Origin: JABDMH01 sp965223165
GTDB taxonomy: Bacteria; Bacteroidota; Bacteroidia; Chitinophagales; Saprospiraceae
Direction of reading: 5' to 3'
NCBI GenBank assembly: GCA_965223165.1
Contig: CBDCVQ010000020.1
Location: 930,001-994,000, forward strand
DNA length: 64,000 nucleotides
The notes under the pieces are model-generated. The model saw only the letters and a list, made by a program, of their open reading frames with translations, made no database searches and was not told the DNA's origin. Of the stretch, positions 34,433 to 42,425 are shown one piece after another. Positions within the stretch are counted from its first letter, which is position 1, and each line of letters starts with the position of its first letter. Made by a program: the position numbers and the translations under genes.

Positions 34433-36052
34433 CTAGCCGTTCATCGACGACAAGAACTCGTCGTTGGTCGTCGTCCCAAACATGTGCTTGCGCAAGAAGT
34501 CCATGGCCTCCTCTGGCTTCATGTCCGCCAGATGATTGCGTAGAATAAACATACGCTGCAAGGTGTCCTTGTCCAGCAGCAGCTCTTCGCGCCTCGTGCT
34601 GGATTTGGGCAGATCGATAGCCGGGTACAGTCGCTTGTTGGCCAGGGAGCGATCCAACTGGAGCTCCATATTACCCGTTCCTTTAAATTCTTCGAAGATC
34701 ACTCCGTCCATTTTGGAGCCGGTATCGATGAGTGCGGTGGCAAGGATCGTCAGTGATCCACCCCCTTCGATGTTTCGAGCCGCACCAAAGAACTTCTTCG
34801 GTTTGTGCAGTGCGTTGGCCTCTACCCCACCGGACAGTACCTTACCGCTGGCCGGAGCAACCGTGTTGTAGGCTCGGGCCAGTCTGGTGATAGAATCAAG
34901 CAAGATGACAACATCATGCCCGCACTCGACGAGACGCTTGGCCTTTTCGAGCACGATACCAGCTACACGCACGTGGTTTTCAGCTGGCTCATCGAAGGTC
35001 GACGCTACTACTTCGCCATTGACGCTTCGCTTCATGTCTGTCACCTCCTCAGGACGCTCATCGATCAGTAGCACGATCAAGAAGCACTCCGGATGATTCC
35101 TTGCGATCGCATTGGCTATATCTTTTAGCAAGAATGTCTTACCGGTCTTTGGTTGGGCGACAATCAGTCCGCGTTGACCCTTACCGATGGGAGCAAAGAG
35201 GTCAATCATACGATTGCCGTAGTCCTTGCCGGTCGGTGAGGACACGAGCTTGAACTTTTCCTTGGGAAAGAGGGGCGTCAAATAGTCAAATGGCACCCGC
35301 TCTCTGATCTCAGGCGGCTCTAATCCGTTGATCAAGCTCACTCTCAAGAGCGCAAAGTACTTCTCCCCTTCCTTGGGGGGGCGGATAGCGCCCTTGACGG
35401 TGTCCCCGGTCTTCAGTCCAAATAGTTTGATCTGCGAGGGAGACACATATATATCATCGGGAGATGTAAGGTAATTGTAGTCTGACGATCTCAGGAAGCC
35501 GTAACCATCCGGCATCATCTCGAGGATACCCTCCCCTTCGATAATTCCGTCAATCTCTACGTTGAAGGCTGGTCGCTTGGGTTTTTCTTGTGGTGGAGGC
35601 TTCTCAGCGGGAGGCGTTGGGGCCTCCGGCTCCGACGCCTTGCCATTGCCGTTGCTAGCCACTTCGATCGGCTTCGCCACCGGCTCTTTAGCGGGAGGCT
35701 CGGGAGCTGCTTCTTTCGTGTCCTGCACCGGTTCTGGTACATCGCTGGTCGGGACACTGCTGGCCGGGACGGGTGGAGGCGGAGATTTTCTGGATCGTCG
35801 TCGGCCACCGCGCCGACCACCTTCAGCCGGTTTGCTGTCTCCTTTCGGAGCTTCCAGGTCAAACTCAAATTCGGGCTTCTCTTTGGCCGGTGCATCTTTC
35901 TTTTTCTCCGGCTTCGTCAAGGCCTGCTCGTCGAGGATTTTGTAGATTAACTCCTGCTTATTCAGACGTTTATGGCCCTTCACTCCTAAACTCTCGGCAA
36001 GATCCCGAAGCTCGGGTACCAACATGTCATTCAACTGAAGGATATCGTACAT
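34433..36052 (-). CDS. rho: Transcription termination factor Rho
   Basis: Hexameric RNA helicase that ends transcription. The N-terminal Rho_N helices (LNDMLVPELRDLAESLGVKG) are followed by a low-complexity insert of about 120 residues rich in Pro, Glu, Ala and Arg (about 55-175, with GGRRGGRRRSRK). Then come the OB-fold RNA-binding domain (EGILEMMPDGYGFLRSSDYNYLTSPDDIYVSPSQIK) and the ATPase with Walker A AQPKTGKT and LLIDERPEEVTDM. At 539 aa it exceeds E. coli Rho because of the insert, a known Bacteroidota feature linked to RNA binding or phase separation in Bacteroides. Confidence 0.96.
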   Translation of the reverse strand: MYDILQLNDMLVPELRDLAESLGVKGHKRLNKQELIYKILDEQALTKPEKKKDAPAKEKPEFEFDLEAPKGDSKPAEGGRRGGRRRSRKSPPPPVPASSVPTSDVPEPVQDTKEAAPEPPAKEPVAKPIEVASNGNGKASEPEAPTPPAEKPPPQEKPKRPAFNVEIDGIIEGEGILEMMPDGYGFLRSSDYNYLTSPDDIYVSPSQIKLFGLKTGDTVKGAIRPPKEGEKYFALLRVSLINGLEPPEIRERVPFDYLTPLFPKEKFKLVSSPTGKDYGNRMIDLFAPIGKGQRGLIVAQPKTGKTFLLKDIANAIARNHPECFLIVLLIDERPEEVTDMKRSVNGEVVASTFDEPAENHVRVAGIVLEKAKRLVECGHDVVILLDSITRLARAYNTVAPASGKVLSGGVEANALHKPKKFFGAARNIEGGGSLTILATALIDTGSKMDGVIFEEFKGTGNMELQLDRSLANKRLYPAIDLPKSSTRREELLLDKDTLQRMFILRNHLADMKPEEAMDFLRKHMFGTTTNDEFLSSMNG

Positions 36053-36242
36053 GCAACACTACTTTTTTGGAAAAACAAATAACGATGTTAAGATGAATAC
36101 TATTCGATTATGTCAATCTCTGGAATAGTCTCTCAAAAAAATCAAGGAAAAAGAACCAGGTACTGCAAGAAAAGCTGCAATAAAGAGGTGTGTCCCTTTC
36201 TTTGGCAGAGCAAAAATAAGCTTATTTTCTTACTCGATGCAG

Positions 36243-36250
36243 TATATTTG
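36243..36250 (+). promoter_or_regulatory. Predicted -7 element of the serS promoter
   Basis: TATATTTG matches TAnnTTTG exactly, 63 bp before the serS start; the -33 box is weak. The rest of 36053-36312 is the rho/serS divergent region, and the rho promoter could not be pinned down. Confidence 0.4.
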
Positions 36251-36260
36251 CAAAAAAAAG

Positions 36261-36290
36261 AGTTCGTCTATCACTAGACGGACTTTTTCT
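36261..36290 (+). promoter_or_regulatory. Hairpin plus T-run in the serS leader
   Basis: A 9-bp stem (GTTCGTCTA pairing with TAGACGGAC around TCAC) is followed by TTTTTC and lies between the predicted promoter and the serS ATG. It looks like an intrinsic terminator within the 5' leader, so attenuation is possible; it also resembles a terminator on the minus strand. Confidence 0.45.
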
Positions 36291-36312
36291 TTGTCCCAAC
36301 AAACAAGCTATC

Positions 36313-37593
36313 ATGTTAGAAATCAGCCTCTTACGATCTGAAATGGACCGCGTCAGAGCGGGTCTTCGCAAGCGCAATTATTCCGATCAACAGCTCGAGC
36401 GATTATCCCAAATAGTGTCGCTCGATGACCAGCGCAAAGCCACCCAAACTCGGCTTGATGAGGCGCTGGCGTCATCCAATCGCAAGTCGAAACAGATCGG
36501 TCAACTTTTTCAACAAGGCGACCGTGATGCCGCTGACAAAATGCGGGCGGAGGTCAACGCCTCCAAGGCTGAGATTAAGCAGATGGAGCAGGAGCTGCGT
36601 GCGGTCAAAGAACAGCTGGAATATGAACTGCTCGAGGTGGCCAATGTGCCACACGACAGCGTGCCTGCCGGGACAGGCGAAGCTGACAATGAGGTCTATG
36701 TGGCCTGGGACGGACCGCTGCCCGATCTTGGTCCTGGAGCGCAGGCCCACTGGGACCTGGCCGCTAAATACCAGCTGATTGACTTCAAGCTAGGCGTGAA
36801 GATCGCCGGTGCCGGCTTTCCCCTATTCCGGGGCAAAGGGGCTCGACTGCAACGCGCCCTCGTCAATTTCTTCCTGCGTGAGGCAGCCGCCGCAGGCTAC
36901 GAGGAGATTGCTCCTCCTTTACTGGTCAATGAGGACACCGCCCGGGCCACCGGCCAACTGCCTGACAAGGAAGGGCAGATGTATCACGTGACCAAGGACG
37001 ACCTCTACCTCATCCCTACGGCCGAAGTCCCGATCACCAACATCCTGCGGGACCATATTGTCGACGCGAAGGATCTGCCCGTCATGCTGACCGGGTATAC
37101 GCCCTGCTTTCGTCGCGAAGCCGGTTCGTACGGGTCCGACGTCAAGGGTCTCAACCGGGTACATCAGTTTGATAAAGTGGAGATCGTGCAGATATCTCAT
37201 CCAAAACGTTCGTACGAAGCACTGGAGGAAATGGTCCATCACGTACAGGGCCTCCTGCAAAAGTTGGAACTCCCATTTCGCATTCTGCGTTTATGTGGTG
37301 GAGATTTGGGATTCACTTCCGCGCTCACTTTTGACTTTGAGGTGTACTCTGCGGGTCAGAAGAAATGGCTGGAAGTAAGCTCCGTCTCCAACTTTGAAAC
37401 CTATCAGAGCAATCGCCTCAAGCTGAGGTATCGCGATGAGGGGAGTAAGCCCCAGTTGGCGCATACACTAAACGGCAGTGCCCTGGCATTGGCTCGTATC
37501 GTGGCTGCCCTCCTGGAGAATAATCAAGATGAAGGTGGGATCGCGATTCCCAAGGTATTGCATCCATACACTGGATTCGAGCGAATTGAGTAA
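36313..37593 (+). CDS. serS: Seryl-tRNA synthetase
   Basis: Class II synthetase for tRNA(Ser) and tRNA(Sec)-type substrates. The N-terminal antiparallel coiled coil spans about residues 25-110 (LDDQRKATQTRLDEALASSNRKSKQIG). The core shows LIPTAEVPITNI (motif region), TPCFRREAGSYGSDVKGLNRVHQFDKVE (motif 2) and NGSALALARIVAALLENNQ (motif 3). At 426 aa the length is normal. The zinc metallopeptidase gene follows after 14 bp. Confidence 0.96.
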   Translation: MLEISLLRSEMDRVRAGLRKRNYSDQQLERLSQIVSLDDQRKATQTRLDEALASSNRKSKQIGQLFQQGDRDAADKMRAEVNASKAEIKQMEQELRAVKEQLEYELLEVANVPHDSVPAGTGEADNEVYVAWDGPLPDLGPGAQAHWDLAAKYQLIDFKLGVKIAGAGFPLFRGKGARLQRALVNFFLREAAAAGYEEIAPPLLVNEDTARATGQLPDKEGQMYHVTKDDLYLIPTAEVPITNILRDHIVDAKDLPVMLTGYTPCFRREAGSYGSDVKGLNRVHQFDKVEIVQISHPKRSYEALEEMVHHVQGLLQKLELPFRILRLCGGDLGFTSALTFDFEVYSAGQKKWLEVSSVSNFETYQSNRLKLRYRDEGSKPQLAHTLNGSALALARIVAALLENNQDEGGIAIPKVLHPYTGFERIE

Positions 37594-37607
37594 CGAGAAG
37601 AAAAACT

Positions 37608-38306
37608 ATGTTTTCAGGAGCCTCTATGGGTTACATGATCATCGCCGGTATTATGACACTTATCGGCATGGTCGTCAGTGGTAGATTAAAATCAAAGTTT
37701 GCGCAGTACAGTCGGATGCCCACCTCCAGTGGCATGTCCGGACGGGAGGTAGCCTTGATGATGCTGAGCAACTATGGTATTCATGACGTCAATGTGGTCG
37801 AGGGCCGCGGATTGCTCTCCGATCACTATAACCCACTCAAGAAGACGGTGGCCTTAAGCCCCGAAGTCTATCGCGGTCGATCCGTGGCCGCGGCGGCTGT
37901 CGCCGCACACGAGTGCGGTCATGCTGTCCAACATGCGACGGCTTATCCTTGGCTCAAGTTGCGATCGGGCATCGTACCGTTGGTGCAGGTGTCTTCGCGC
38001 GCTCAGCAGTGGCTCTTGCTCCTGGCACTTGGTGGGTTTGGGGCCGGAGCAAGCAACAGCCCCTTAATCTTGATGCTGACCATTGCGGCCTTTGGTATCA
38101 CGGCACTATTCAGTTTTATCACCCTCCCGGTAGAGTACGATGCCAGCAATCGCGCATTGGTATGGCTCAATCAGAGTGGGATCGCACAGGGCGCCGAGTA
38201 CGAAGGTGCCAAAGACGCCCTTCAGTGGGCCGCTTTGACCTATGTAGCTGCCGCCTTGTCTGCCTTGGTGATGCTCTTGTATCTGCTGGCTCGCTTCCGG
38301 GACTAA
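37608..38306 (+). CDS. YugP-type zinc metallopeptidase
   Basis: A 232-aa membrane-associated peptidase with the zinc-binding motif HECGHAVQH (His101, Glu102, His105). Other family features are the N-terminal membrane helix, GLLSDHYNPLKKTVALSPEVY before the active site, and three C-terminal hydrophobic segments, with EYDASNRALVWL downstream carrying a probable third ligand. Its substrate is not known. It is likely co-transcribed with serS. Confidence 0.9.
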   Translation: MFSGASMGYMIIAGIMTLIGMVVSGRLKSKFAQYSRMPTSSGMSGREVALMMLSNYGIHDVNVVEGRGLLSDHYNPLKKTVALSPEVYRGRSVAAAAVAAHECGHAVQHATAYPWLKLRSGIVPLVQVSSRAQQWLLLLALGGFGAGASNSPLILMLTIAAFGITALFSFITLPVEYDASNRALVWLNQSGIAQGAEYEGAKDALQWAALTYVAAALSALVMLLYLLARFRD

Positions 38307-38364
38307 CCCAGGCAGGTTCAGCACTTTATCCTTATATTGTTCATTCGAACTAACGTCTGCAATT

Positions 38365-38931
38365 ATGAATTCGGAAGAGGTTGAAATGGCTATCGAAATC
38401 GGCAAAGAATCCATGGATCAAGCCCTGGAGCACCTTCAAAAGGAGCTCATAAAGATCCGCACCGGTAAGGCCTCCCCCTCGATGCTCAGTGGCATATCCG
38501 TGGAGTATTATGGCAACCAGACCCCGCTAAATCAGGTGGCCAATATCGGAGCATCAGACTCCAAGACCCTGACCATACAGCCTTGGGAAAAATCAATGTT
38601 GGCCCCCATCGAGCAGGCAATCTTCGCCGCCAACATCGGACTCACACCCATGAATGACGGCGAATTTGTCCGGATCAATATTCCCGCGCTCACGGAGGAG
38701 CGCAGGAAGCAGCTCGTCAAGCAGGCCAAGCACCTGGGCGAAGAGTCCAAGATCAGCTTGCGCAATACGCGACACAAAGTGATGGATACGATAAAACGGT
38801 CTGTCAAGGACGGATATCCGGAAGATGCCGGCAAGCGAAAGGAGGCCAGCGTGGACAAGATGACCCACGACTATGGCGATAAGATCGACAAGATGGTCGA
38901 GGCCAAGGAAAAGGACATCATGACGATCTAG
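38365..38931 (+). CDS. frr: Ribosome recycling factor
   Basis: Dissociates ribosomes after termination together with EF-G. The 188-aa protein shows the tRNA-mimic fold blocks ALEHLQKELIKIRTGKASPSML, YYGNQTPLNQVANIGASDSKTLTIQPWEKSML, IGLTPMNDGEFVRINIPALTEERRKQLVKQAK and the C-terminal coiled coil. It is about 60 bp downstream of the metallopeptidase on the same strand. The usual neighbour pyrH is not here. Confidence 0.95.
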   Translation: MNSEEVEMAIEIGKESMDQALEHLQKELIKIRTGKASPSMLSGISVEYYGNQTPLNQVANIGASDSKTLTIQPWEKSMLAPIEQAIFAANIGLTPMNDGEFVRINIPALTEERRKQLVKQAKHLGEESKISLRNTRHKVMDTIKRSVKDGYPEDAGKRKEASVDKMTHDYGDKIDKMVEAKEKDIMTI

Positions 38932-38960
38932 AGCTATCCACCGAGCTTTCGGTTGTTGGT

Positions 38961-39779
38961 TTAGAAATCTGCCAGCGCCTTCCGCTCGACTCCGTTTTTC
39001 TGCACCAGAATCATCTCTTCTCGATACAACAGGATCTTTGTCTCTGGCCCTACATCAGCTACGGTGATCACCTGGGTCTCCAAGCTAGATGGATGGTATA
39101 GCTCCAGTTGGTCCCCATACCGGTAGACCAAGCGTCCGCCCACGATCTGCATATCAGTAATGTCCTCACGTAGGATCTGCGACTGCCACTGACCAAACAG
39201 ATCAAAGACCAGAACCCCGCGGTCCGGGACCAGCACGTAGACACGATCACCCGCCTGCATGATCTTGGTCGGGCGCAACCGCTCATTGAACCGCAAGCGC
39301 AGATCCTCCCCCTCCAACAACACCTGGCCAAGTTGGCTCACCTTGTTTAGGCGCTGCGCATGGTCGTCGAAGATCCAGATCTGACCGTCCAGCGAGGAAG
39401 CTACTGCTCGGATTTCCCCATATCCCAGATCTAACATATTGAACGAATTGGTCTCGTGCAGCAGGCGATCCAAGAGGATGACCGTATAGAAATCCGGGTA
39501 GTACAAGAGGATCTTCAGCGGATTGGTGACATCGATGCTAGCCAGCACTCCCAGCCGGTGATTAGAATAGAGCCCGTCCGGCTGATTGAGGGCATTGTGC
39601 TTGTGCACTTGGTGGTCCGTATTAGCGTAGAAGACATTGCCAAATCGGTCGATGGTGGCGGTCTCGGGACGAATCGTAGCTGCTGGCTGCCCACGCTGTG
39701 CTACCAGCTGGGAGGACACGCAGCTCACTGCGCCAAAAAATAACAGGGTACTATAGATGAAGCACTTTGCCATCTTCAT
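38961..39779 (-). CDS. Propeller-like exported protein of unknown function
   Basis: About 272 aa with a hydrophobic signal ending AVSC, possibly a lipoprotein. The body consists of repeating beta segments (TIDRFGNVFYANTDHQVHKHN, VASSLDGQIWIFDDHAQRLNKV, VYVLVPDRGVLVFDLFGQW), as in small NHL/WD-type propellers. The ATG at 39779 is preferred; it overlaps the lpxH 3' end by 29 nt, suggesting coupling to lpxH. Homologues adjoining lpxH occur in Bacteroidota, but no function is known to me. Confidence 0.6.
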   Translation of the reverse strand: MKMAKCFIYSTLLFFGAVSCVSSQLVAQRGQPAATIRPETATIDRFGNVFYANTDHQVHKHNALNQPDGLYSNHRLGVLASIDVTNPLKILLYYPDFYTVILLDRLLHETNSFNMLDLGYGEIRAVASSLDGQIWIFDDHAQRLNKVSQLGQVLLEGEDLRLRFNERLRPTKIMQAGDRVYVLVPDRGVLVFDLFGQWQSQILREDITDMQIVGGRLVYRYGDQLELYHPSSLETQVITVADVGPETKILLYREEMILVQKNGVERKALADF

Positions 39780-40518
39780 GCTCAAAAAACTTGAGGACCA
39801 GATCCGAACCGTCAAAGACTGCATATGAATTGTGATGCAACCAATCACCTAAGTTAACATACCGGCTAGATCCGTTGTCAAGCAGGCAGTCAATCGGAAG
39901 ATGGCGGTGGCCAAAAATGAAATAGTCCACCGGATCGGTCTGCACATAGTCATTGGCGTATTGCACGAGCCATTCCTGATCCTTCCCCTTAAAATCGTCC
40001 TTGACCTGGGCCTGGGCCCTGCTCTTGGCGCTCCAGAATCTAGCAATGCGAAAGGCAAAATTGGGATGTAGGCGGGCAAAGAGCCACTGGCAAATTTTGC
40101 TCGCGAATACAGCTTTGATCAGCTTATAGCCATGATCCCCTGGTCCCAGGCCGTCTCCATGTCCGATGAGAAATGACTTGCCGTTCCATTTCCTTCGGAT
40201 GGGCGCTCGAAATACGGGAATGCCCAGTTCCTCTTCAAAATAGGAGAAGAGCCACATGTCGTGATTTCCGGTGAAGGCTGAGATCTCGACCCCACGGTCC
40301 CGCAGCATGGCGAGGGTGCCCAACAGACGTACATGCCCCCGAGGCACCACCGTGCGGTACTCAAACCAAAAGTCAAACAAGTCGCCCACCAAGTAAATCT
40401 CCGCAGCGTCCTGGCCCACTTCCAACAGCCAGCGCACGACCTGCGCCTCCCGCTCGTCACTCGTCAACCGGGCATCCAGGCCCAAATGAAAATCAGAGGC
40501 GAAGTAGATCTTGGCCAT
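39751..40518 (-). CDS. lpxH: UDP-2,3-diacylglucosamine diphosphatase
   Basis: Calcineurin-like metallophosphoesterase of lipid A synthesis, hydrolysing UDP-2,3-diacylglucosamine to lipid X plus UMP at the inner membrane. The 255-aa protein has all metal-binding motifs: SDFHLG, GDLFDFW, GNHDMW, GHGDGLGPGD and GHRHLP. It is upstream of and overlapping the propeller-like gene. LpxG/LpxI-type alternatives are less likely given these motifs. Confidence 0.9.
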   Translation of the reverse strand: MAKIYFASDFHLGLDARLTSDEREAQVVRWLLEVGQDAAEIYLVGDLFDFWFEYRTVVPRGHVRLLGTLAMLRDRGVEISAFTGNHDMWLFSYFEEELGIPVFRAPIRRKWNGKSFLIGHGDGLGPGDHGYKLIKAVFASKICQWLFARLHPNFAFRIARFWSAKSRAQAQVKDDFKGKDQEWLVQYANDYVQTDPVDYFIFGHRHLPIDCLLDNGSSRYVNLGDWLHHNSYAVFDGSDLVLKFFEHEDGKVLHL

Positions 40519-40648
40519 GGGACGAAAGATAGGGCTTTATCAAGGTTTGATTAAAGACGAGCCAAGCACTTGAACGCTTTCTTCAGGGCCACCACACTGA
40601 TGCGAGATGTCGGCTGTCATGTCCCGGACGTTGTGCCTGGGCCAATCT

Positions 40649-41529
40649 CTAAAACTGATAGACGGCCGCCACCTGCACAAATCCCATAGAAAGCATCAAT
40701 TCCTGTGGATCTGGCCCGCTTGATACGGCCATTCGATAGATGGGGGTTATGCCATGGTTGTAAGAGATCTTGACTGCCACGTCTCCTAGTATCCGATAGC
40801 TGATCATACCCGTGACCGTCGTGAATAGCTCCCTCTTCTCAGGCTGATAAATCGCAAAGAAGGGGCTATCTTCCTCCAGGCCCTCTCCCCCCACTCTAAT
40901 TAACCCCGACAGACCTGCACCCACTACCAATCCATCCACGGCCTCCCATCCCACTAAAGCTCGCAGGCCAAGGTAGGACTCCTCAAGCACGTCCTCCTCG
41001 ATCTCGGCCTCAAATCCAGTGCAATCGCATTATGGGATTCTGCACCTACCCCTATCAACGGCCAAAAAATTGCTGGCAAATGCCCTTTGAACACACTTAA
41101 GAAGACTACTCCAGGGCATAACCTTGCTCGTATGTGTCAGGCGAGGACGCCTGACACGGCCAGGTTGTTCTTGTTGAGTTATTCGCTCGGCACCTAGTCT
41201 CAAAGGCCACGCCGCCCCAATCAGGCCGCGTTTGGCGTCCCCGCCAAACGCTATTGTAGCTCGCTGTAACCCTGAAGCCTTGATAATGCGATTGCCCTGG
41301 CCTCAAATCCCACTTGATCAAATGTCAGTGCCAGGTCAAGCTGTACTTCTTGTCCCATCGCAATGTACCGGCCTATGTCAATATGTAGGCCACCTTGGTT
41401 GCGCCGATCTTGAAGGGTTGCAATCTGAGATGACTCAGGACTTCGCCCTAGTGTCGTAGTGGTCAAATTATATCCGGCCTCAACATAGCTGGGATTCTGC
41501 GCCCACAATCCCAGGGCCAGGTGAGGCAT
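40649..41529 (-). pseudogene. Outer membrane beta-barrel-like protein, interrupted by a 281-bp insertion
   Basis: The 5' part (41529-41299) encodes PSYVEAGYNLTTTTLGRSPESS through LDLALTFDQVGFEA. The 3' part (41005-40649) continues EIEEDVLEESYLGLRALVGWEA and ends in the barrel-like VQVAAVYQF. Element A2 plus one copy of its 12-bp duplication (41006-41298, 293 bp) separates them; removing these bases joins the halves in frame. The signal peptide is also damaged: ATG at 41558 opens MQMVSLTLF in another frame, consistent with a small indel. It is the third gene of a TonB-receptor/DUF4249 operon. Confidence 0.8.
41018..41298. mobile_element. Non-autonomous inverted-repeat element, family A copy 2
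   Basis: 281 bp bounded by 16-bp inverted ends with one mismatch: AGTGCAATCGCATTAT at 41018-41033 and the complement of AGGGCAATCGCATTAT at 41283-41298. It is flanked by the direct repeat GGCCTCAAATCC (41006-41017 and 41299-41310). Inside are two perfect 10-bp-stem hairpins: arms GTGTCAGGCG/CGCCTGACAC with loop AGGA (41134-41157), and arms GCGTTTGGCG/CGCCAAACGC with loop TCCC (41228-41251). It has no transposase. A 12-bp duplication falls in the range known for IS4-type transposases; that link is inference. Confidence 0.88.
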
Positions 41530-41567
41530 GCAAATAAGGTTAGGCTCACCATCTGCATGACTATTAA

Positions 41568-42425
41568 TTATTTCAGCTGATAAATGCTCGTTTCATATGC
41601 ACCCACCACTCCAAAGGCACCTTCGACGTTAGAATACAATAATAACGGCTCATAGAGCTCATCTCCACCTTCGAGATAATCGACCAGGTCAAGATCCTCT
41701 CGGATTCTGTATATCTCTTCAGATACGTGTACCATCTCAACAGCAAAGGATCTAAAGGCATCAAAGAAGTCTGCAGGTACTTCTACACTGTAAAACCACG
41801 GGTAGTACCCCTTTGCTCTAGCGAGACCTCCTTCGTTGGCGCACGTATAAGGCTCCACGGCACCAAATCGCGGTGTCAGATAATGCAGTCCACCCGATGC
41901 AGGTTCCACCGGCACATCTCTGAATCCCACTCTAAGAAGTAAGTCCTGTGCAGGGCAGATAAACTCCAGGCTGAAGACCTGCTGTTGTACGATGTCTTGT
42001 TCGTCTATAATCATATAGGCAGTGTCAATGCTTATTAGCTCCGGCATCTCACATGGCATAGACCTGATTAGGCTACCCTCTGACGTCACAATATCCACAT
42101 GGTAGAATGCACCCGCCTTCATCATTCCAGCCCCTATCCATTCATAGATGCCGGGCTCGACCTCCTCCATCACCCCTAAGTGCCTCTGGGTCAGGCTCTC
42201 GACGATGTTCACCACCGCATCGCTTACAAACGCACCTCCACGCACATTTTGTTGATACCCACGGGTTTCCTGGATGATCACAAAAGAAGTGTCATGTGCC
42301 GATAGTGCCCCGTAGACAAAAGGAGTCCCTCCCTCATCCGGAAACTCAGAGTACTCTATACCACAGGCAGCTGTCAGCCCCAACGTGAGAGCTACTGCTA
42401 TGCCCCTATATGTCTCCGAGATCAT
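41568..42425 (-). CDS. DUF4249 domain lipoprotein
   Basis: A 285-aa outer-envelope lipoprotein with lipobox LTAACG. The DUF4249 features are an N-terminal immunoglobulin-like stretch (FVYGALSAHDTSFVIIQETRGY, VSDAVVNIVES) and a jelly-roll-like C-terminal half. The start overlaps the TonB receptor stop by 4 nt, so the pair is translated together. DUF4249 proteins regularly accompany TonB receptors in Bacteroidota, presumably as partners in uptake of an unknown ligand. Confidence 0.82.
   Translation of the reverse strand: MISETYRGIAVALTLGLTAACGIEYSEFPDEGGTPFVYGALSAHDTSFVIIQETRGYQQNVRGGAFVSDAVVNIVESLTQRHLGVMEEVEPGIYEWIGAGMMKAGAFYHVDIVTSEGSLIRSMPCEMPELISIDTAYMIIDEQDIVQQQVFSLEFICPAQDLLLRVGFRDVPVEPASGGLHYLTPRFGAVEPYTCANEGGLARAKGYYPWFYSVEVPADFFDAFRSFAVEMVHVSEEIYRIREDLDLVDYLEGGDELYEPLLLYSNVEGAFGVVGAYETSIYQLK

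Noticed and set aside
36253..36312. T-box riboswitch upstream of serS
   Set aside because: The leader is too short and has no T-box sequence or specifier-loop stem; only a simple hairpin with a T-run.
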